Positions 13,207 to 26,695 of a DNA stretch of 64,000 bases are shown one piece after another. How positions within the stretch are numbered: the first letter of the stretch is position 1; the number at the start of each line of letters is the position of its first letter. The notes below the pieces were generated by a model, which did not search any database, was not told the origin of the DNA, and saw nothing but the letters and a program-made list of their open reading frames with translations. Made by a program: the position numbers and the translations under genes. The stretch comes from Trochalopteron elliotii. Taxonomy: Eukaryota > Chordata > Aves > Passeriformes > Leiothrichidae. Location of the stretch: assembly GCA_024734555.1 (NCBI GenBank), contig JANPWX010019821.1, forward strand, positions 1,051,525 to 1,115,524, given 5' to 3'.

Positions 13207-16076
13207 TTCCCTGCCTCAAAAGGCTGTAACTGGGTTCATTATTGTGTGATAAATCAGCAGTACATGTCTATGCATTTTGCTTCATTTGGGCAACTCCTGT
13301 TCCTTAGTGACAGCTGGTTGGCTCAGCACACTATAATTATCAAGTCAAAACCAAGATGCTTTTAGGTAGTGAAAGCGTATTGGCAGAGACTGAATTTGTC
13401 CTCAACCTCATCATGGGCCACAGCTTTAAAAGATCCATTTGGTGGTGATTGTTTTGCCACTGTTGGTACTGGGGCTCTGATAGTTTGTTATCACACTGGA
13501 CCCTGTGAGAAGCTGTTGTTATATCTTTGTTTTTCATTAGCTGCTGACATACTGTATAGTTAACTTCTGATCAATGTATCTGTGTTCATTCTCTTGCCCT
13601 AAAATAAAATTTTATTGATATGTGGGAGGGGATTTATATGTGTTAGTGAGAATTTACGAAGGCCTTACTTAAACAGAGTCTGAAGGAACTCTTGCTGAGA
13701 CCAAACAGACCTGTGGGTTTGTTGTCTGCAGTGGAACCAAGACACTCTCTGATGCTACTTCAAACACCCTTCCATTTGACAGACAGACTATGAGCTGGCT
13801 GAGTGACTGGTGCCTGGCTGTCCCTAGCCATGGGGGCATACAAGACAAGGCATTGCCTATGACCCACTAAAGGACAAGTGGCCCTGGGCTGCATGTTCTG
13901 CAGATCAGTTGCAAGAAGCTGAACATAACGGAGACTTTTTCTCCCTCACCAAATTTGTTTTAGCAAAGGTGCAGAATTCCTCCTTATTTATCTGAAATGT
14001 AGAGAAACATAATTTCAGCTGGCAGATAACAGAATCCAGAACTCAAGTGAGTGAAAGGAGATGTTTTTAATATTCTTTGATACATCTGTTAGGTAGGTGT
14101 ATCAGTTTTCATATTACATGAAAATAACATGCTGAACCAAGAGAGAAGAGAAAACATGTTACTTTTTTCTTGCAAGAGAAATGACCTGGGAAAGTCCTCC
14201 TGTTCCCACTGACAAGTCACAGTTTTCTTTTCTCACTTCATCATGGGGCGAGCTGGGTTTTCTATTAGGACAATTAGAATAGGCACTCATCTCAATCCTA
14301 TTTAAAAAAGCCTTTAGTGTTCTCAAATCTGGCTGGGCTATAGTTTAGTGTAGTTTACAGATAATGTCCAAGTAGGAGTACCACTGTTTGCTGATGCAAG
14401 GCTCAATGCAAGGAGCATGGTACAGTCTAATTTGTGTCCCTCCCTAGGATTTGGGAAGGTTGTCAGACCCTGAAGAATATGATATTTCACCCAAACTGTA
14501 GAAACTTCATGGCCTTTACACATTTTTTTTTTCAATAAACATACACTTTATTATATTAGTCCTTTGGAGGATGCAGGAGAGAAGAGTCAGATCAGAACAG
14601 GAGGTGATGTGTGATCTGCAATAAGCAATAAGATCTTTACAAGCCTGAAAAATTAAGCATGTGCTATGCTTGTGTGGAAACAGAAAGATTTTTTTCCCAG
14701 TGCATTTATAACAAGACAAAAGGAGATACTTCTTTTCTTTGCAATTGTTAAGGCTTTGATCCTGAAAAACCCCCAGCAAGTTCAGTCTTGCAAACCCTTT
14801 GTGAATCCATTTTATTGACCTAAAAGTGAAATCTTACAAGTCTTTTTGCTTGAAGGTAGTACAATGCAATAATCTTTTGACTGCATTGTGGCTTCTGTAG
14901 ACAGATCTGTCACAGCCCAGTGGTAAAGATGAATTTTCTGGGTGTGCCTTGCATGCATGTGCTGCCAATTACATCATAAGCACTGGAATTCTGAAACAGT
15001 GGCAGGGCCAAAGGGGAAATGCCCTATGGGGACATAAGCCTCTGTGTATGGTATATCCTAACAAAAAGGTGTGCCAGTCTGGCAGTGAAACAAAAGCAGA
15101 GCAAGTGCCTCACCTTGGAAGAAGGCAGAAATGCTGAAGGACAGCAAGTCTGTAAAAGGGAATAGCTTCTTGTCCAGGTTTGTTCACCTTTTACATTGTT
15201 TTGGTCTTCTCTCCTGTTACATGGGTCTTGGGCAGTATAATGCTAACCCCTTCTATGACCCCATAGGACAGAGGGCAAACTGATGTTCTTGCCATGTCAG
15301 TGTGTGGGAAGGCTTGAGATGTTTTTTTCTTCATTCTGACAAGTTTGTTTTTCAGTAAATAATGCAGGGTGACGAAAAATTTATGTTTTGTTTGTTTGCA
15401 GTGTCCAGTGTCTTTACGTGTCATTTGGGTATCCTCAGAAACAGCTAAACCCTTAACTTGTCTTTGTGTTTAAAGGCCACTTTTGGCGAAATCCAGGAAA
15501 GAAGGAGGTATGCACAGAATCATAAGAGCAAATAGCCATGTAGCAGCAAAGCCTTAGCCTTAGTTAAGGAAGCGGGCAGAGACTGAGCCTTTAGCTTAGG
15601 GGAAAGGTTCATTTCAGTTAGCTAAAAGAAAAGCATAAGAAAAAAAAGTGTGAGATTCATGTTTCCTCACAGAAAGCCACACAGTGTGTTGCAGCCTGAT
15701 AGAACTGTAAAAGGAATTGGGAATAAAAATTAAGAAAGGTGTAAATAATTTACTCAAAGTGATCTATAAGGCTGGGTTCTGTCATGCTGCTTTGAGTTTT
15801 TCTCTAATATTCCCTTTCTCCATGCTCAATTAGCTGCAACAGGGCAGACCTACCCATTTAACATGGCTGATCAGATGCTATGCTGTCTTTCAGAAAGATA
15901 GTTCAGCAAAAGGTAAAGATTAAGTATGTGCTTAACTTTTAAAAAAGGGAATAGAATTTCAACTGTGAGCCAAGCATATGGTTTATTCCTTCACAAGCTT
16001 GAAAGCTCCATTTGCTTTTCATATTTCGTTTTGAAAGGCCATCAGTAAAACCCTTTTGCAGTCCCTCATGTAGAGC

Positions 16077-16122
16077 TGTTGCTGATAGGTAAGGCTTTAT
16101 AAAGCCTTACCTATCAGTAACA
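16077..16122. repeat. 46-bp palindrome (34-bp perfect core)
   Basis: The core 16083-16116 is a perfect palindrome with no spacer. The left arm tgataggtaaggcttta is followed directly by its reverse complement. Six more bases on each side pair with one mismatch (tgttgc against gtaaca). It can extrude as a cruciform, or fold as an RNA hairpin with essentially no loop. I do not recognise it as the terminus of a known transposon. Confidence 0.95.
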
Positions 16123-17722
16123 ATAAAGAGCACCCCTTTGCACCTCCCTGGGATCCCTACATTGCTCATTACCACAAAATAGAGCTACAAAATTATTTCC
16201 TTTTCCTTTTAAAATGAGAAGAGAAAAAGCAAAGCAGAGAAATGTAGATCAAAAACAGTGCAACTTCTTTTGAATTTCACCTTTATACCCATTTATTCTA
16301 AGCTTGAATATGGCTCATCTTTGGAGGTAGTTTCTTTCAGGTCTTACTTCTCAGGCTGGCATCCTGCAGTGCTTTCCAGACTATGCCTGTTTCTGAAAAC
16401 AGAGATAGAAAAGTGTTAATATTTGGAAGACAATATGTTTATTAGCCCATCCCCTTATGCAGGTATTTATTAGATGAGATATGCTACATGGTATTCCTCC
16501 ATCCTTTCCCAAGTACTCCTATTTCTGTAATACAGAAGATTCCTAAAGATTAGCATATGGGGAGGGACAGGATTTCCAGGGCTGAAGAGGAAGGGTGTTT
16601 GTGTTAAGATCATTGTCTGCAGTTAAATATGAAAGACAGACCAGATTTGCCACCATAAAATAATATTAACAGGTTTTGCACAGCAGCTCACACAAAATAG
16701 CCACTAAGTTGTGTGATGATTAACCTTTTGGAAGAAGTGCATTGAGATTGGCATTTATAAATTAAGTGTATACTTACGTGCAAATGCAATGTTTTTTCAA
16801 AATTCCAGTGTGGTTTTCTGCTTAAAGCTGATTTACCATACTGTGTTGAAAAGATTTTAGTAGGCTGGAAGCATCATAGAAAAAGCAATGCAGGGTGATT
16901 AATATATGCTACTTATTCTGAAAATAGCCAAATTTAGCTTTCAGCTATTCTGTTATATTCTAATTGTTTTAGCATCTAAAAAATCAGTTTTAGGTTGCTA
17001 GGGCTTGAGGGTCTTGTACACCTCAGTTTTAATATGCAAGGGCAAGTTCATGTATGGATAAACTGTTGACTTTATTACTTTTTCTCCATGAAGGGTGAAT
17101 TAAGTTAAGCAGACTCATGCATTTAAGACAATGACAGCATTTTTGTTAGAATTTATTCTTAAGTAATGCTTATTTGAGTATAAGGATCTAATTAAGTATG
17201 GCATCATGGCTATCTGTAGCCAAGCGGAGGGGATCTTGGCCAACTAAACCAAATAAATTACTGTTAAAAAAAAGAGTAAGGTAAAATGGCTCACCAGGAA
17301 TCAAATATTAACCCAAAAGACAGTAAACATTTGTGTTTCAGACAGAGAAGAGCCATGCCAGCTACAGCAAAATTACTTTACAGTGGGCAAGATCTGTGGT
17401 GCCCCTGCTGTTCTGGGCAGATGGAAGAGAGCTGGGGACCCTCCAAGGTGCTGCAGCACTGTGTTACAAAAGGAAGCCTAATTCTAGCCCAGGAGAATGC
17501 AAATTCTGAGGTTTAAATATATATCCTGTGAGAATTTAAATTGTGAACAAAGCAACTGAAAGGTTAAACTGCAGCAATCACAGATTTATTTGATTTACCA
17601 GATGTTGCTCCAAACAAGTAGGAAGTAAGTGCCTGGGAATTATGCCATTCTTGTGACAGTCATCTGTTTGCCTTTCATAAATGCTCCCAGTTCTTCCAGG
17701 AAGATCACTTCCTGTTCAACCT

Positions 17723-17779
17723 GGCATTAGATCCTAAGTGGGCCATCCTTTCCTTAAGGCCCATTTAGGATTTAATGCC
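17723..17779. repeat. Inverted repeat: 22-bp arms, 13-base loop
   Basis: Left arm 17723-17744 (starts ggcattagatcc) and right arm 17758-17779 (ends ttaatgcc) are complementary over 22 positions. The only two deviations would be G-U pairs in a plus-strand RNA. Weaker pairing may continue outside. The geometry is like a small hairpin RNA or the remnant of a miniature inverted-repeat element. Neither is proven. Confidence 0.85.
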
Positions 17780-18103
17780 TGTGAGAAACCTGACAAATCA
17801 CTGATGACCACCCAAGGGATAACTGTTTTACAGCTCTTGAATTATACTGTGTTATTCTCAAAGACACAAAACAAGATTCAAAGTGCTTCAGAAGCTGGAC
17901 TTGCACAAGTAATGTGACAAAGCCCAAGTGCCTTTCTGGCCTTGTTGTTCTGTGAAACCTCCCTACTCAGTTTTCTATAGCCTGAACCAGCACATTTCAC
18001 CAGCACATAGAGCAGAGTATCTGAGGTCCTGAGAGGAGATTGTCTGTCAGATTTTTTTACTTCTGTTGAAGAGGTGTGAGTTGATTCTCAGCTGTGGACT
18101 ATT

Positions 18104-18223
18104 ATGTATATGTATATATAATGGGGGGGGGTGTATATATATATATATATATATACATGCACATTTGTATATACACATACATATAATGAGTAAAAATGTG
18201 CATATATATATATATATATATAT
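18104..18223. repeat. Compound (TA)n / G9 / (CA-TA) microsatellite
   Basis: Two TA tracts (about 18134-18155 and 18202-18223) lie either side of an imperfect TATACACATA segment. They are preceded by a run of nine G (18123-18131). The tract creates artificial open frames on both strands, rich in I, Y and H. It is expected to melt easily. Confidence 0.97.
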
Positions 18224-21200
18224 GAAAACATTGTTTGTTTGTACCTACAACAGCTGGGCATGAGCCTTACACAAGCAATTGTTGCTCCTGTATGGTAAAA
18301 ATTAAACAACAATACACAAAAAATTATATAGAATAATAAGTAATGAATGTTTTATGGGATAAATGCATCGAATGATCAGAAAGACACAACTGAGCTGACC
18401 TATTTCTGCACCCAGGCAAGGCTGACAAGTTGAAAGGTTAAATAAAAAAAGACGAAAAAACCAAAAAACCACATTGTTGTTGGCTTTTATTGCCATATTA
18501 AAGAGTGGATATCTCAATCACCCAAAATTTCTATTCTGGCATTAGCTTATAGAAACTGCAGACATGCTGCTGTTGCATAATCTGATGGCCAAGAGTCTAG
18601 ACTTGCTGCATGCTCTTTGTAGTGAATTTGTATCTTTCTGCTGAAGGATTCCAGCAGAAACTTCCTTTTTGTGAGTGGCAAGTGCTGAACAAATTTGATA
18701 CACTCTTTAAACAATCACTTGGCCATTTGCACCTGTTTTTTTCTAGCAAGGTCTTAGAAATAGCTCAGTCCACAATTGCAATAGAAATAGTGGGAAAAGG
18801 AATGAAGAAATTTGCAAAACAAATTTCTGTGGAACCTTGTGTCAAATCACAAGCTGAGTCTTTTCTATGACAGCCTTTCACTTATGCAGTTGTGGGTGTG
18901 TTATAATAGCACCTTGCCTGGTTTCTTGGCATCTTGAAGGTCCTCATTTTCTTCTCAGAGTCTTGGCACAACAAATTTCATTAGCACTGTCCCACATGTG
19001 TACCACTAGCAAAATTTTGAACAGTATTCTCAGAAGCAGACTCAGCAGATTAATTAGGTGGGCATGCAACAAAAAAGGATCTTACAGTGGTCGTAGTTCA
19101 GTGAGCAGTGATGCCTGTCAGCTGTTGTCTGTTTTATTGTCCATCAGTGAGTTCATGTTTCAGTCTCTCCATATATCTCCTCGTTCTTCTCATGAGGTAG
19201 TTGGGAATGCATCTGAAACCTACAATATTTGTGATATTGTAATTGGGTGAGGTCTTCAAGATGAGACATTCACATGCATACCACATAAGTATTCATTTTT
19301 GTGGTTCTTAGGAAATACAGTCTTAAAAGGACTAGTGTAATCTATGGATGTGAAGAGATACAGGGAGCTGATTTTATGTTTTTATCAGAACCTTGTGGAG
19401 AGTGGCTTCCAGTTGTGAAAAATCAACTGGAAACAACTTCTTTTAAAAGGATGTTTAAAAATTTTCCAGACAAAAAGTCAAGACAATGACTGGTGAACTG
19501 GAGAAAATGCTTTCTTGGGGGGAGGAACTTCTGTCTCTTTGTCTTACCAAGAAGGGCAAGAAGGGTGTTGATTACATGTGTTTAATACCAAACCTGAAAA
19601 GGCTGCTAAAACTATCAGAGAAAGTCCCCTAAAGACCAAGGGAGGGAGATGCAAATCAGACAAGTTAATGATTATGAGATAAAGAAAAAGGCATAGATTT
19701 TTATTAGCAATGAAATGATTACAAACGAGAAAGTATGTGGATAGTTCAGACTTCGAAATCAAGACTGGCACAGCTTCTGGAGACAGTCTTCTGCCACATA
19801 CAAGTCATTTAGCTCAATATTATGCTCCATATAGTTTAGAAGGTCAGCTTAGATGGTGAAATGGTCACATGTGGTGGTAAAATGTTAAGACCTACTGTTT
19901 GTGACCAAGAAGAAACACTTTCACTCTGTCACATTTAATTTTTTAATATTGGCCAAAAAAAATTTAATAATTTATATTGCTGTGTATCTTGCTGTCCCTG
20001 GCTGGATTCATTCATGTCCAGCTCAGGGAATTCAATGTGATGAGGTGATTCTGAGTTGCCTGCTCTGCAGGAACCCATTCCAGAATGTGGTGTGACCCTC
20101 TCTGTTCAGCCTCACCATCAAAGGTAGGTTAGCTGGGGAGTGCAGTCCCAGACCTGTAAAAATGTATTGCACCATTTCCAGTGTGACAAGCTGTCTGCTA
20201 GTGAGTGAAATACTTAAAGGTCCAACTCTTTTGGTGAGGTTCTTCTGAGACCATGAGATAAGAAGAGATTCTTTTTCTGCAGTTGTACTTCCTGTTGCCC
20301 TTTGGTTCCATGGAGTCATCCATGGGATCCCCCTGCTTTTAAGAGTGTGCCTGTGTAGGTATTATTTTAACATAGCCTCTTTTCAGCATTTACCCTTCTT
20401 TAATTTTTTTTGTCTTGCTTCATATTTTATATTTCATTTCTCTCTGAACTGTTTCAACTCAATTTGGCTTTTAGCTTAATGAAACATACTTTTTACAGAA
20501 ATCAGTTAAGATTTAAACCCAGTGATTATAAGTTCTTAAAAGTACAAATGGCAGGTCAAATGCAATTGCCATTTAGAATCAAAAGGAGGAAAATACGTAG
20601 CTGTCATTTGAATGTTTGTGTGCCTTTTCTTGGGAGACTGAGATGAGTTCCTTGTTTATGTCACCACTTTGGCCAAATTCTGCTTTGTTTCTTCAATGTA
20701 AATCCAGGATAATCTCTAGGACTTTAACAGAGATAATTTACTTTATCCTGATAGTAAATGAAAGCAGATTTTGACCTGAATTTTTCAGTGTATCTCCTGC
20801 TCAAGTATCCTCCCACTGAAGACAATGACATTACAGCTGAATGTGCTAAATGGACTTTTTTCTTGGCTCATATATCTATCACATCATATGTGTTTGATTT
20901 ACTTACATTGTTCTTACATTTAATCTCCGCCCATTTAGTCATAGTTACTGTCATTTTTTATTTGTTTAGTAACTTGATGCAGCTCAAAAAGGTAACAGGA
21001 ATGGATAGACCATAACAAGTTGCAAATACATTCTGTGCAGACCTCTTCTGTGCCTTGCTGTGTTTTGGCTTTTACAGCTTGGTTTATGGAATGGATTGTT
21101 TATTCAAGTGCTTTGTTTATATAAGAGTGTTTAACAGCAGCTCTAAGTGTACTACAGAGAAGTATTAAATATGTTTCTTATTTATTTTTACTCTATTGTT

Positions 21201-23532
21201 TGTAAAGTCCTCCAGGAGCTTCACAAAAAAACTTGTTTGTACTTCTAGGCCCAACATTAGCAGTATAATGGATGCAAAATGGAGACTGTCCTCATCACCG
21301 AGACTTTGGCAGCTGTGGGCAGAAAAAAAATAAAAACTGCTTTTGCTGCCTTTCCCCTCTCGGAAAGGAAGAGAGGCATCCTCCTGGCAATACTAATAAA
21401 GCAGAGGGAAAGAGAATTCCCCAAGAGGCAGGGTTGGATGGTAAGCTTTTTAGGGGATAGGGGGTAGCACTTACTTGTTATCAAGCATTTTTGAAGCTCA
21501 GGTGATGAGATGTGCCACACACTGCAGCTCAGGTGGCAAGCCAGGGCAGCAATCCTTCAGCTGTGCTGGTCTGCCTTGTGACCAGTATTAGCAGAGGCCA
21601 GCGATGCTGGTTAACTTGTGTCCATGGGGAAAAGGCATGTTTTGGTTCAGGGTTATCTTGTGCTGACTGCATTTTGAGCCTTTCTTGCAAAGCCAGTTCT
21701 GAGGAGGAAAGGAAAATAAAAAGTAAATTCATACTGACTGCAGGGGACCTGCTAAAGTAGCTGGCCAAATAAAGCACCACCATGACTAAACTTAATTTTA
21801 TGTAGACCTGTGTGTGACAAGAGTAAAAAATGTAGGTACTGTGCAGTCTCATTTCATACGTACCTAATGGGATGTGTGACCTCTCCTAGAAAACTTGGCA
21901 CTGGAAAGGGAGGCTATCCCCACTGCAGCCACCAGCTGTGGGGAAAGCAGCAAAGCCTGATGAGTCTGTTGGGCTGTGGAGAGAATTCAGCCTTCCCCAC
22001 TCTATGCACAGGGTACCAGGGGGCCTCCTTGCGCATTGGCCAGGGGCCTTCTAGCATTGCCAGCTGGATCCAGTGGAGATCTGTTTCTCAGGTGTGCTGC
22101 TCCCCTCATGACGGCAGGTGTGTCATGGGTTGCTCACTCTCCGAGCCTGCTCCAGCACCAGCTTTCCCTTGTGTCCACATGCACGGATATGAGGTGTGTT
22201 TACATGCAGTGCACTCAGGTTAGGTTGATGTAGGCTTAGCATGTGGGACACACATTTTCTTCTCTTGTAGGCTGTGGTCCTTTTCTCCACATGTTGGTGA
22301 TTGGAATAGGGACAGGCTGTGTCGTTTCTCTGTACTGATGTTATCATCAGCACTCCACCTTTAGTCATGGAGGCAAGGTGTTTTTTGTCTAAGTGATCAC
22401 TTGGTTTAGAATAGGCATGTGACCAAGTATGGAGGCAGTCTGCATTTGGTTAGATCCTAAATTGTTGGTAGAGTTCAGTCCTGGTCCCTGCAGCTGAACA
22501 GACAAGGTGAGATTTTCACCCTTGCAGAAGCCAGCCTGATGTCTGTGCACTGCTATTTAATTCACTGTGTTTAGAATTTAAGTTGCAAATGGGCTTCTTC
22601 CAGGCAGGGTTAAATTTCAGTGTTTGCAAAGACAGCTAAGTGTACTAAGGTCAAAACCATCAGCAGATGCTGTCTGGATTGTACAGTTTCAGCAACACAA
22701 GCTGTCTACCCTACTGGCAGCAAGACTGCCCTTAGAACTGCTTTATTTAGCTTGAACGTTGTAAATTGATAATGTAGTCTACAAAATTTAGTATGGTATT
22801 TTAAATATTAAAGATTTTAATGGAAGCTTTTGCTGAAAGGAGAATGTAAAATAAGTCAAAAAATGTTCAAGGGCTTCAATGTTTGAATCAATTGATTCTG
22901 GACAGCAATTGAACTAAGGTTCTGTCCGCTATGTGGACTAAAACCTTTGTCCATCTTTTGTTTCTTTTACTCCAGATCAATACTGTAAATCATGTTTGTG
23001 AGAACAAAATTTCTCATCTTATTGTAACTATAGTGTAGCACAAAGTGGGAAATCAGTGGTTTACTTACAAGTAGTAAGTATACCAGAATGTTAAGTTGTA
23101 TTTAGTTGAAAGATGATACATTTGGTTTTCTTGGTTTTATTTTAAAATAAGATTTTGGATTTGGACAGGAGCGTTCTGGTATTGTTAAAGGTACAAAAGT
23201 AGAAAAGGTGTGAGAAAGGCTTGGTTTGTTTTCTGATTCACTGTCTTAATGTTTTTTAAAAAAGTAGCATTGGCTCTTGTGTATGCTCTGCAACAGTCAT
23301 CCTAACATGATGATAAATGGCCTGTTCCCTGGTGATACTTAATTCCTTGTCTTCTTATCCAGAAAATGCACTGCTCTCCAAATACAAATGTATAAACTCA
23401 GTCTTTCTGCAGAAAGTGGTAAAAAATGACATGTGGGCACTTCGATTTACACTCTGCTTTACAGGCAATCCTATCTCCATGTGGCTATAAGCATGGGCTC
23501 CATCCCATCCTGGACTTGCAGCTCCCTTCTGA

Positions 23533-23742
<210 letters not shown>

Positions 23743-24765
23743 TAATTGTAAGTTAATAAATGTTTTCCTATTCCATAATCCAGTGTAACTGTTCTGATAC
23801 TTGTAGAAATGTTCACAAGGGTAGTGAAGTGTTAAGAGAATTTGGTATTTGATCTTGCTGTGGATTATAAAATGAGAACTGAATCTCATAAGAAAAGGAG
23901 AGGAAACAGATTGTATCATGAGGGGGCAAAATCTTTTATGATCTGTCTGAAGGACAATTAGTGAAAAATAATGTCAAGGTCATTTAATATGGATGTGATA
24001 TATGTGTGTCTAAAAAATAATCTTTTACTAGCTAAGTGAACATGTTATGTGTATAATTGCTAGGCAAAGAACATCTTTCTGTTTCAAGACTGTGCCATTC
24101 TTTTAGTCAGCAACTGAAATTGTCTGTGGGTAGTTTTCATTAATATAGCTTGGAGACCAGGCCTGCTTCCTTGCACAGAGCCCTTTTTGTCCTCCAAAAT
24201 TCAAGAACTGAGGTTAGCTGTTGACCTTAGCTGTGGATGTAGCTACAAAACAACATTGGTGAAACTACACTCTCAGAGTTTGAAAACCGTCCCTGAAAAC
24301 AGTCTCTTATCTCCATCTGTAGTGTACTGCCAAAAAGCAAACAAGGCGTCCAGCATTTGAAATATCTCATTAACTGCAGGGGGAATAGATGTCAAGAATT
24401 TGGGCTGTGCCAAGTGACCAGAAAATAATTTTACCTGACAAGTCACAATTAGGCAACCATGTGTGCATTTTGGATGAAACCACATATTAAAAGAAATCAC
24501 ATAGATCATCTTTTTGAATTTGATAACAAGAAATAGAGTCTTGAATCTGACAGTGAAAGAACATGAAAGGAGGATAGTCTTGTAGAATGCTCCATCAAAA
24601 ACAGCAGGTTTTTGGGTTTGCCAAGGTTATAAGCTTTTCAATACTTGGGTGTAGTTCAGTCATGTTGACTGGCGAGAAGAAAATTAGGCCCTGAAGGGAT
24701 ATAGCACAGACAGGAGAAACCAAGAGATTGGAGATGACAAAATTAGATCTAAATGAATTTTTTTT

Positions 24766-25073
24766 TTTGCATTTTGGTGCAACTATAATGGAAACGGCCT
24801 TTATCACTTTAAGGAACTGCTTGATAGCAAAATAAAAGTATTTCCATTCACTTGCTCCTTTTGAAAGTCCTGTCCAAATGGAGCCTAGCACTTCTGCTGT
24901 TAAATGCTGCACTGCACTTTCTTTCTGCTGTTCATTCTCAGTGTAAATCAAATGGAAGAATACTCAACCTGTAAAAGTATATGTCTCCATAGACCTAGAT
25001 GACAAATCTATCCATTTTCTGGGCAATTTGTCATACTATTTTGGTGGGGTTTTTTTCTTTTTTTTTTTTTTTT
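24766..25073. repeat. Short T-rich tracts
   Basis: Two small interrupted T runs (about 24760-24768 and 25049-25073) lie in otherwise unique intron sequence. Nothing else is evident here. Confidence 0.7.
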
Positions 25074-26545
25074 ACCAAATCCTCTCTTTATAGTGTCCTT
25101 AAGAAGAATCTTGCAGGCAGCTGAGGGAAGAATTACCTCTGGGAACAGGTTATGCCCGTTTTGTTTCTGTCATTGGCTCTTAAATGTGACTCTGGCTGTT
25201 GCCACAGAGCAATTTTTTTTGGTGAACTGAGGGGTTAATTGCCTGATGTTTGTCTCTTTCACTGTGGTTACCAAGCACAGATAACAGGTATCCCTCAGTC
25301 ACAGTGGAGGTCAAGGGATGGGGCCTCCACTTCAGTGCAGGACTGTGTCTGGACTCCATCCCTGAGCATAGGATTTGGCAGTTTTAGTCATAGAGGGGCA
25401 GACGTGGATGCCAGCAGCAATGACCAGCTCCTCTTGACACACAACAAGGTCTTTAGATAGCTTCAGCTCCATGGGCAAAACCAGAACACACCCATCACTG
25501 TAAAATAGATTTGGTAAGCTCAGTGGAAATGGGTACATGATGAAGGGTAAGGTGGTGCCAGGGAGATTTCAGCAGCAAGAAGGCACAGCCTCACCTGCAC
25601 AGTGGGAGTCAAGTTGGCTAGTGGTCCCTGTCTGCTCCCTTTGCCTCCCAGTTGCTGGAAAACTATGGCTTGTGCCTGGCCCTGAGCATCCTTTCTTCTA
25701 ACTCAATATGTCCCTTCTTATCAGCCAGCTGGTATACAAAATGCTAATGTTGCTGCAGCAAATTATTTAGGACCTAAGAGGCCCAGAAAAATCTGTGAAG
25801 ATAAAAAAGATCAGGCCTAGCATAAAATACCAAAGAGCTTGAGCTTTTGCTTCTTTAAAGGGAAGAAAGGTGATTTGTTTAAATTGGTTTTGTTTAGTGT
25901 GGGCTTTCTGGGGGCAACACAGAGTGTTTGGAAATACTTTCCCAGGACAAAACCTGGGAATCGTACTAGCGTTGCCCCCATAGCACATCATATCAGGACA
26001 CCTTTTACTGAAGGCACTTTCAGACAACAGAGGGTGGAGGAAGGAAAAATTACTGTTTTCTTGAGGGCCCATTTTGCTGTGTTTGTTCGGGCCTGGCTCA
26101 ATACTGTCTCATCATAGGGTTGGATCCCCAGGCATACTCTCATGCTAGTGTAGCCTGTCCATAGCAGGAGGTGAGGCTGACAAGGCATAGGTTAGCAGCT
26201 GCCTCTGGTTCTCCTGGGAGATTTTGTTCAGCTAGCAGACTGCTGTGTGTGTGAGATCAAGAGCATTTCCATGGCACCTGCACAGGAAAACCAAATGTTT
26301 TCAATACTTCAGACCTTCAGTTCCAAGAAGGCTCAAAACCACACCTTCATTTCTTGAGGAGACATACCAGCCAGCTCTTGTATTTTGATGGGAAGCAGTA
26401 GCAATTATTTTGTAGGGGAAGGCTGAAACAATAGAAAGTAGTAGTAGTGGTCACGTAGCTGTCTTGAGAGTTTGGCTACCAAGTCCTGCTGATGTTGGTG
26501 ACATCCTCCTGCTGTTACTCTGACTTGCCCGCGAAGGCAGCTCTG

Positions 26546-26695
26546 TGGTGTCAGAGTGTCACACGTGGTGTCAGACAGAGTGGTGTCAGAGTGTCACAGG
26601 TGGAGTCAGACAAAGTGGTGTCAGAGTGTCACCAGTGGAGTCAGACAGAGTGGTGTCAGAGTGTCACCAGTGGAGTCAGACAGAGTGGTGTCAGG
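26546..26695. repeat. 35-bp minisatellite, 4.3 copies
   Basis: Units start at 26546, 26581, 26616 and 26651, with a partial fifth from 26686. Each begins tggtgtcagagtgtcac and continues through a related half (tggagtcagacagag), so the unit is itself an ancient imperfect doublet. Units 3 and 4 are identical, and units 1 and 2 differ at a few positions. Because 35 is not a multiple of three and the unit lacks stops, all three plus-strand frames stay open and show the same peptide in rotation. These are not genes. Confidence 0.96.

Noticed and set aside
18066..18312. ORFs on both strands rich in I, Y and H
   Set aside because: They are produced by the TA/CA microsatellite.
21810..22223. Longest plus-strand ORF in the window (137 codons), with an overlapping 85-codon ORF
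   Set aside because: Rich in C, S, G and H with no recognisable domain, no splice or promoter context, and overlapping open frames. Fits a GC-richer patch rather than a gene.
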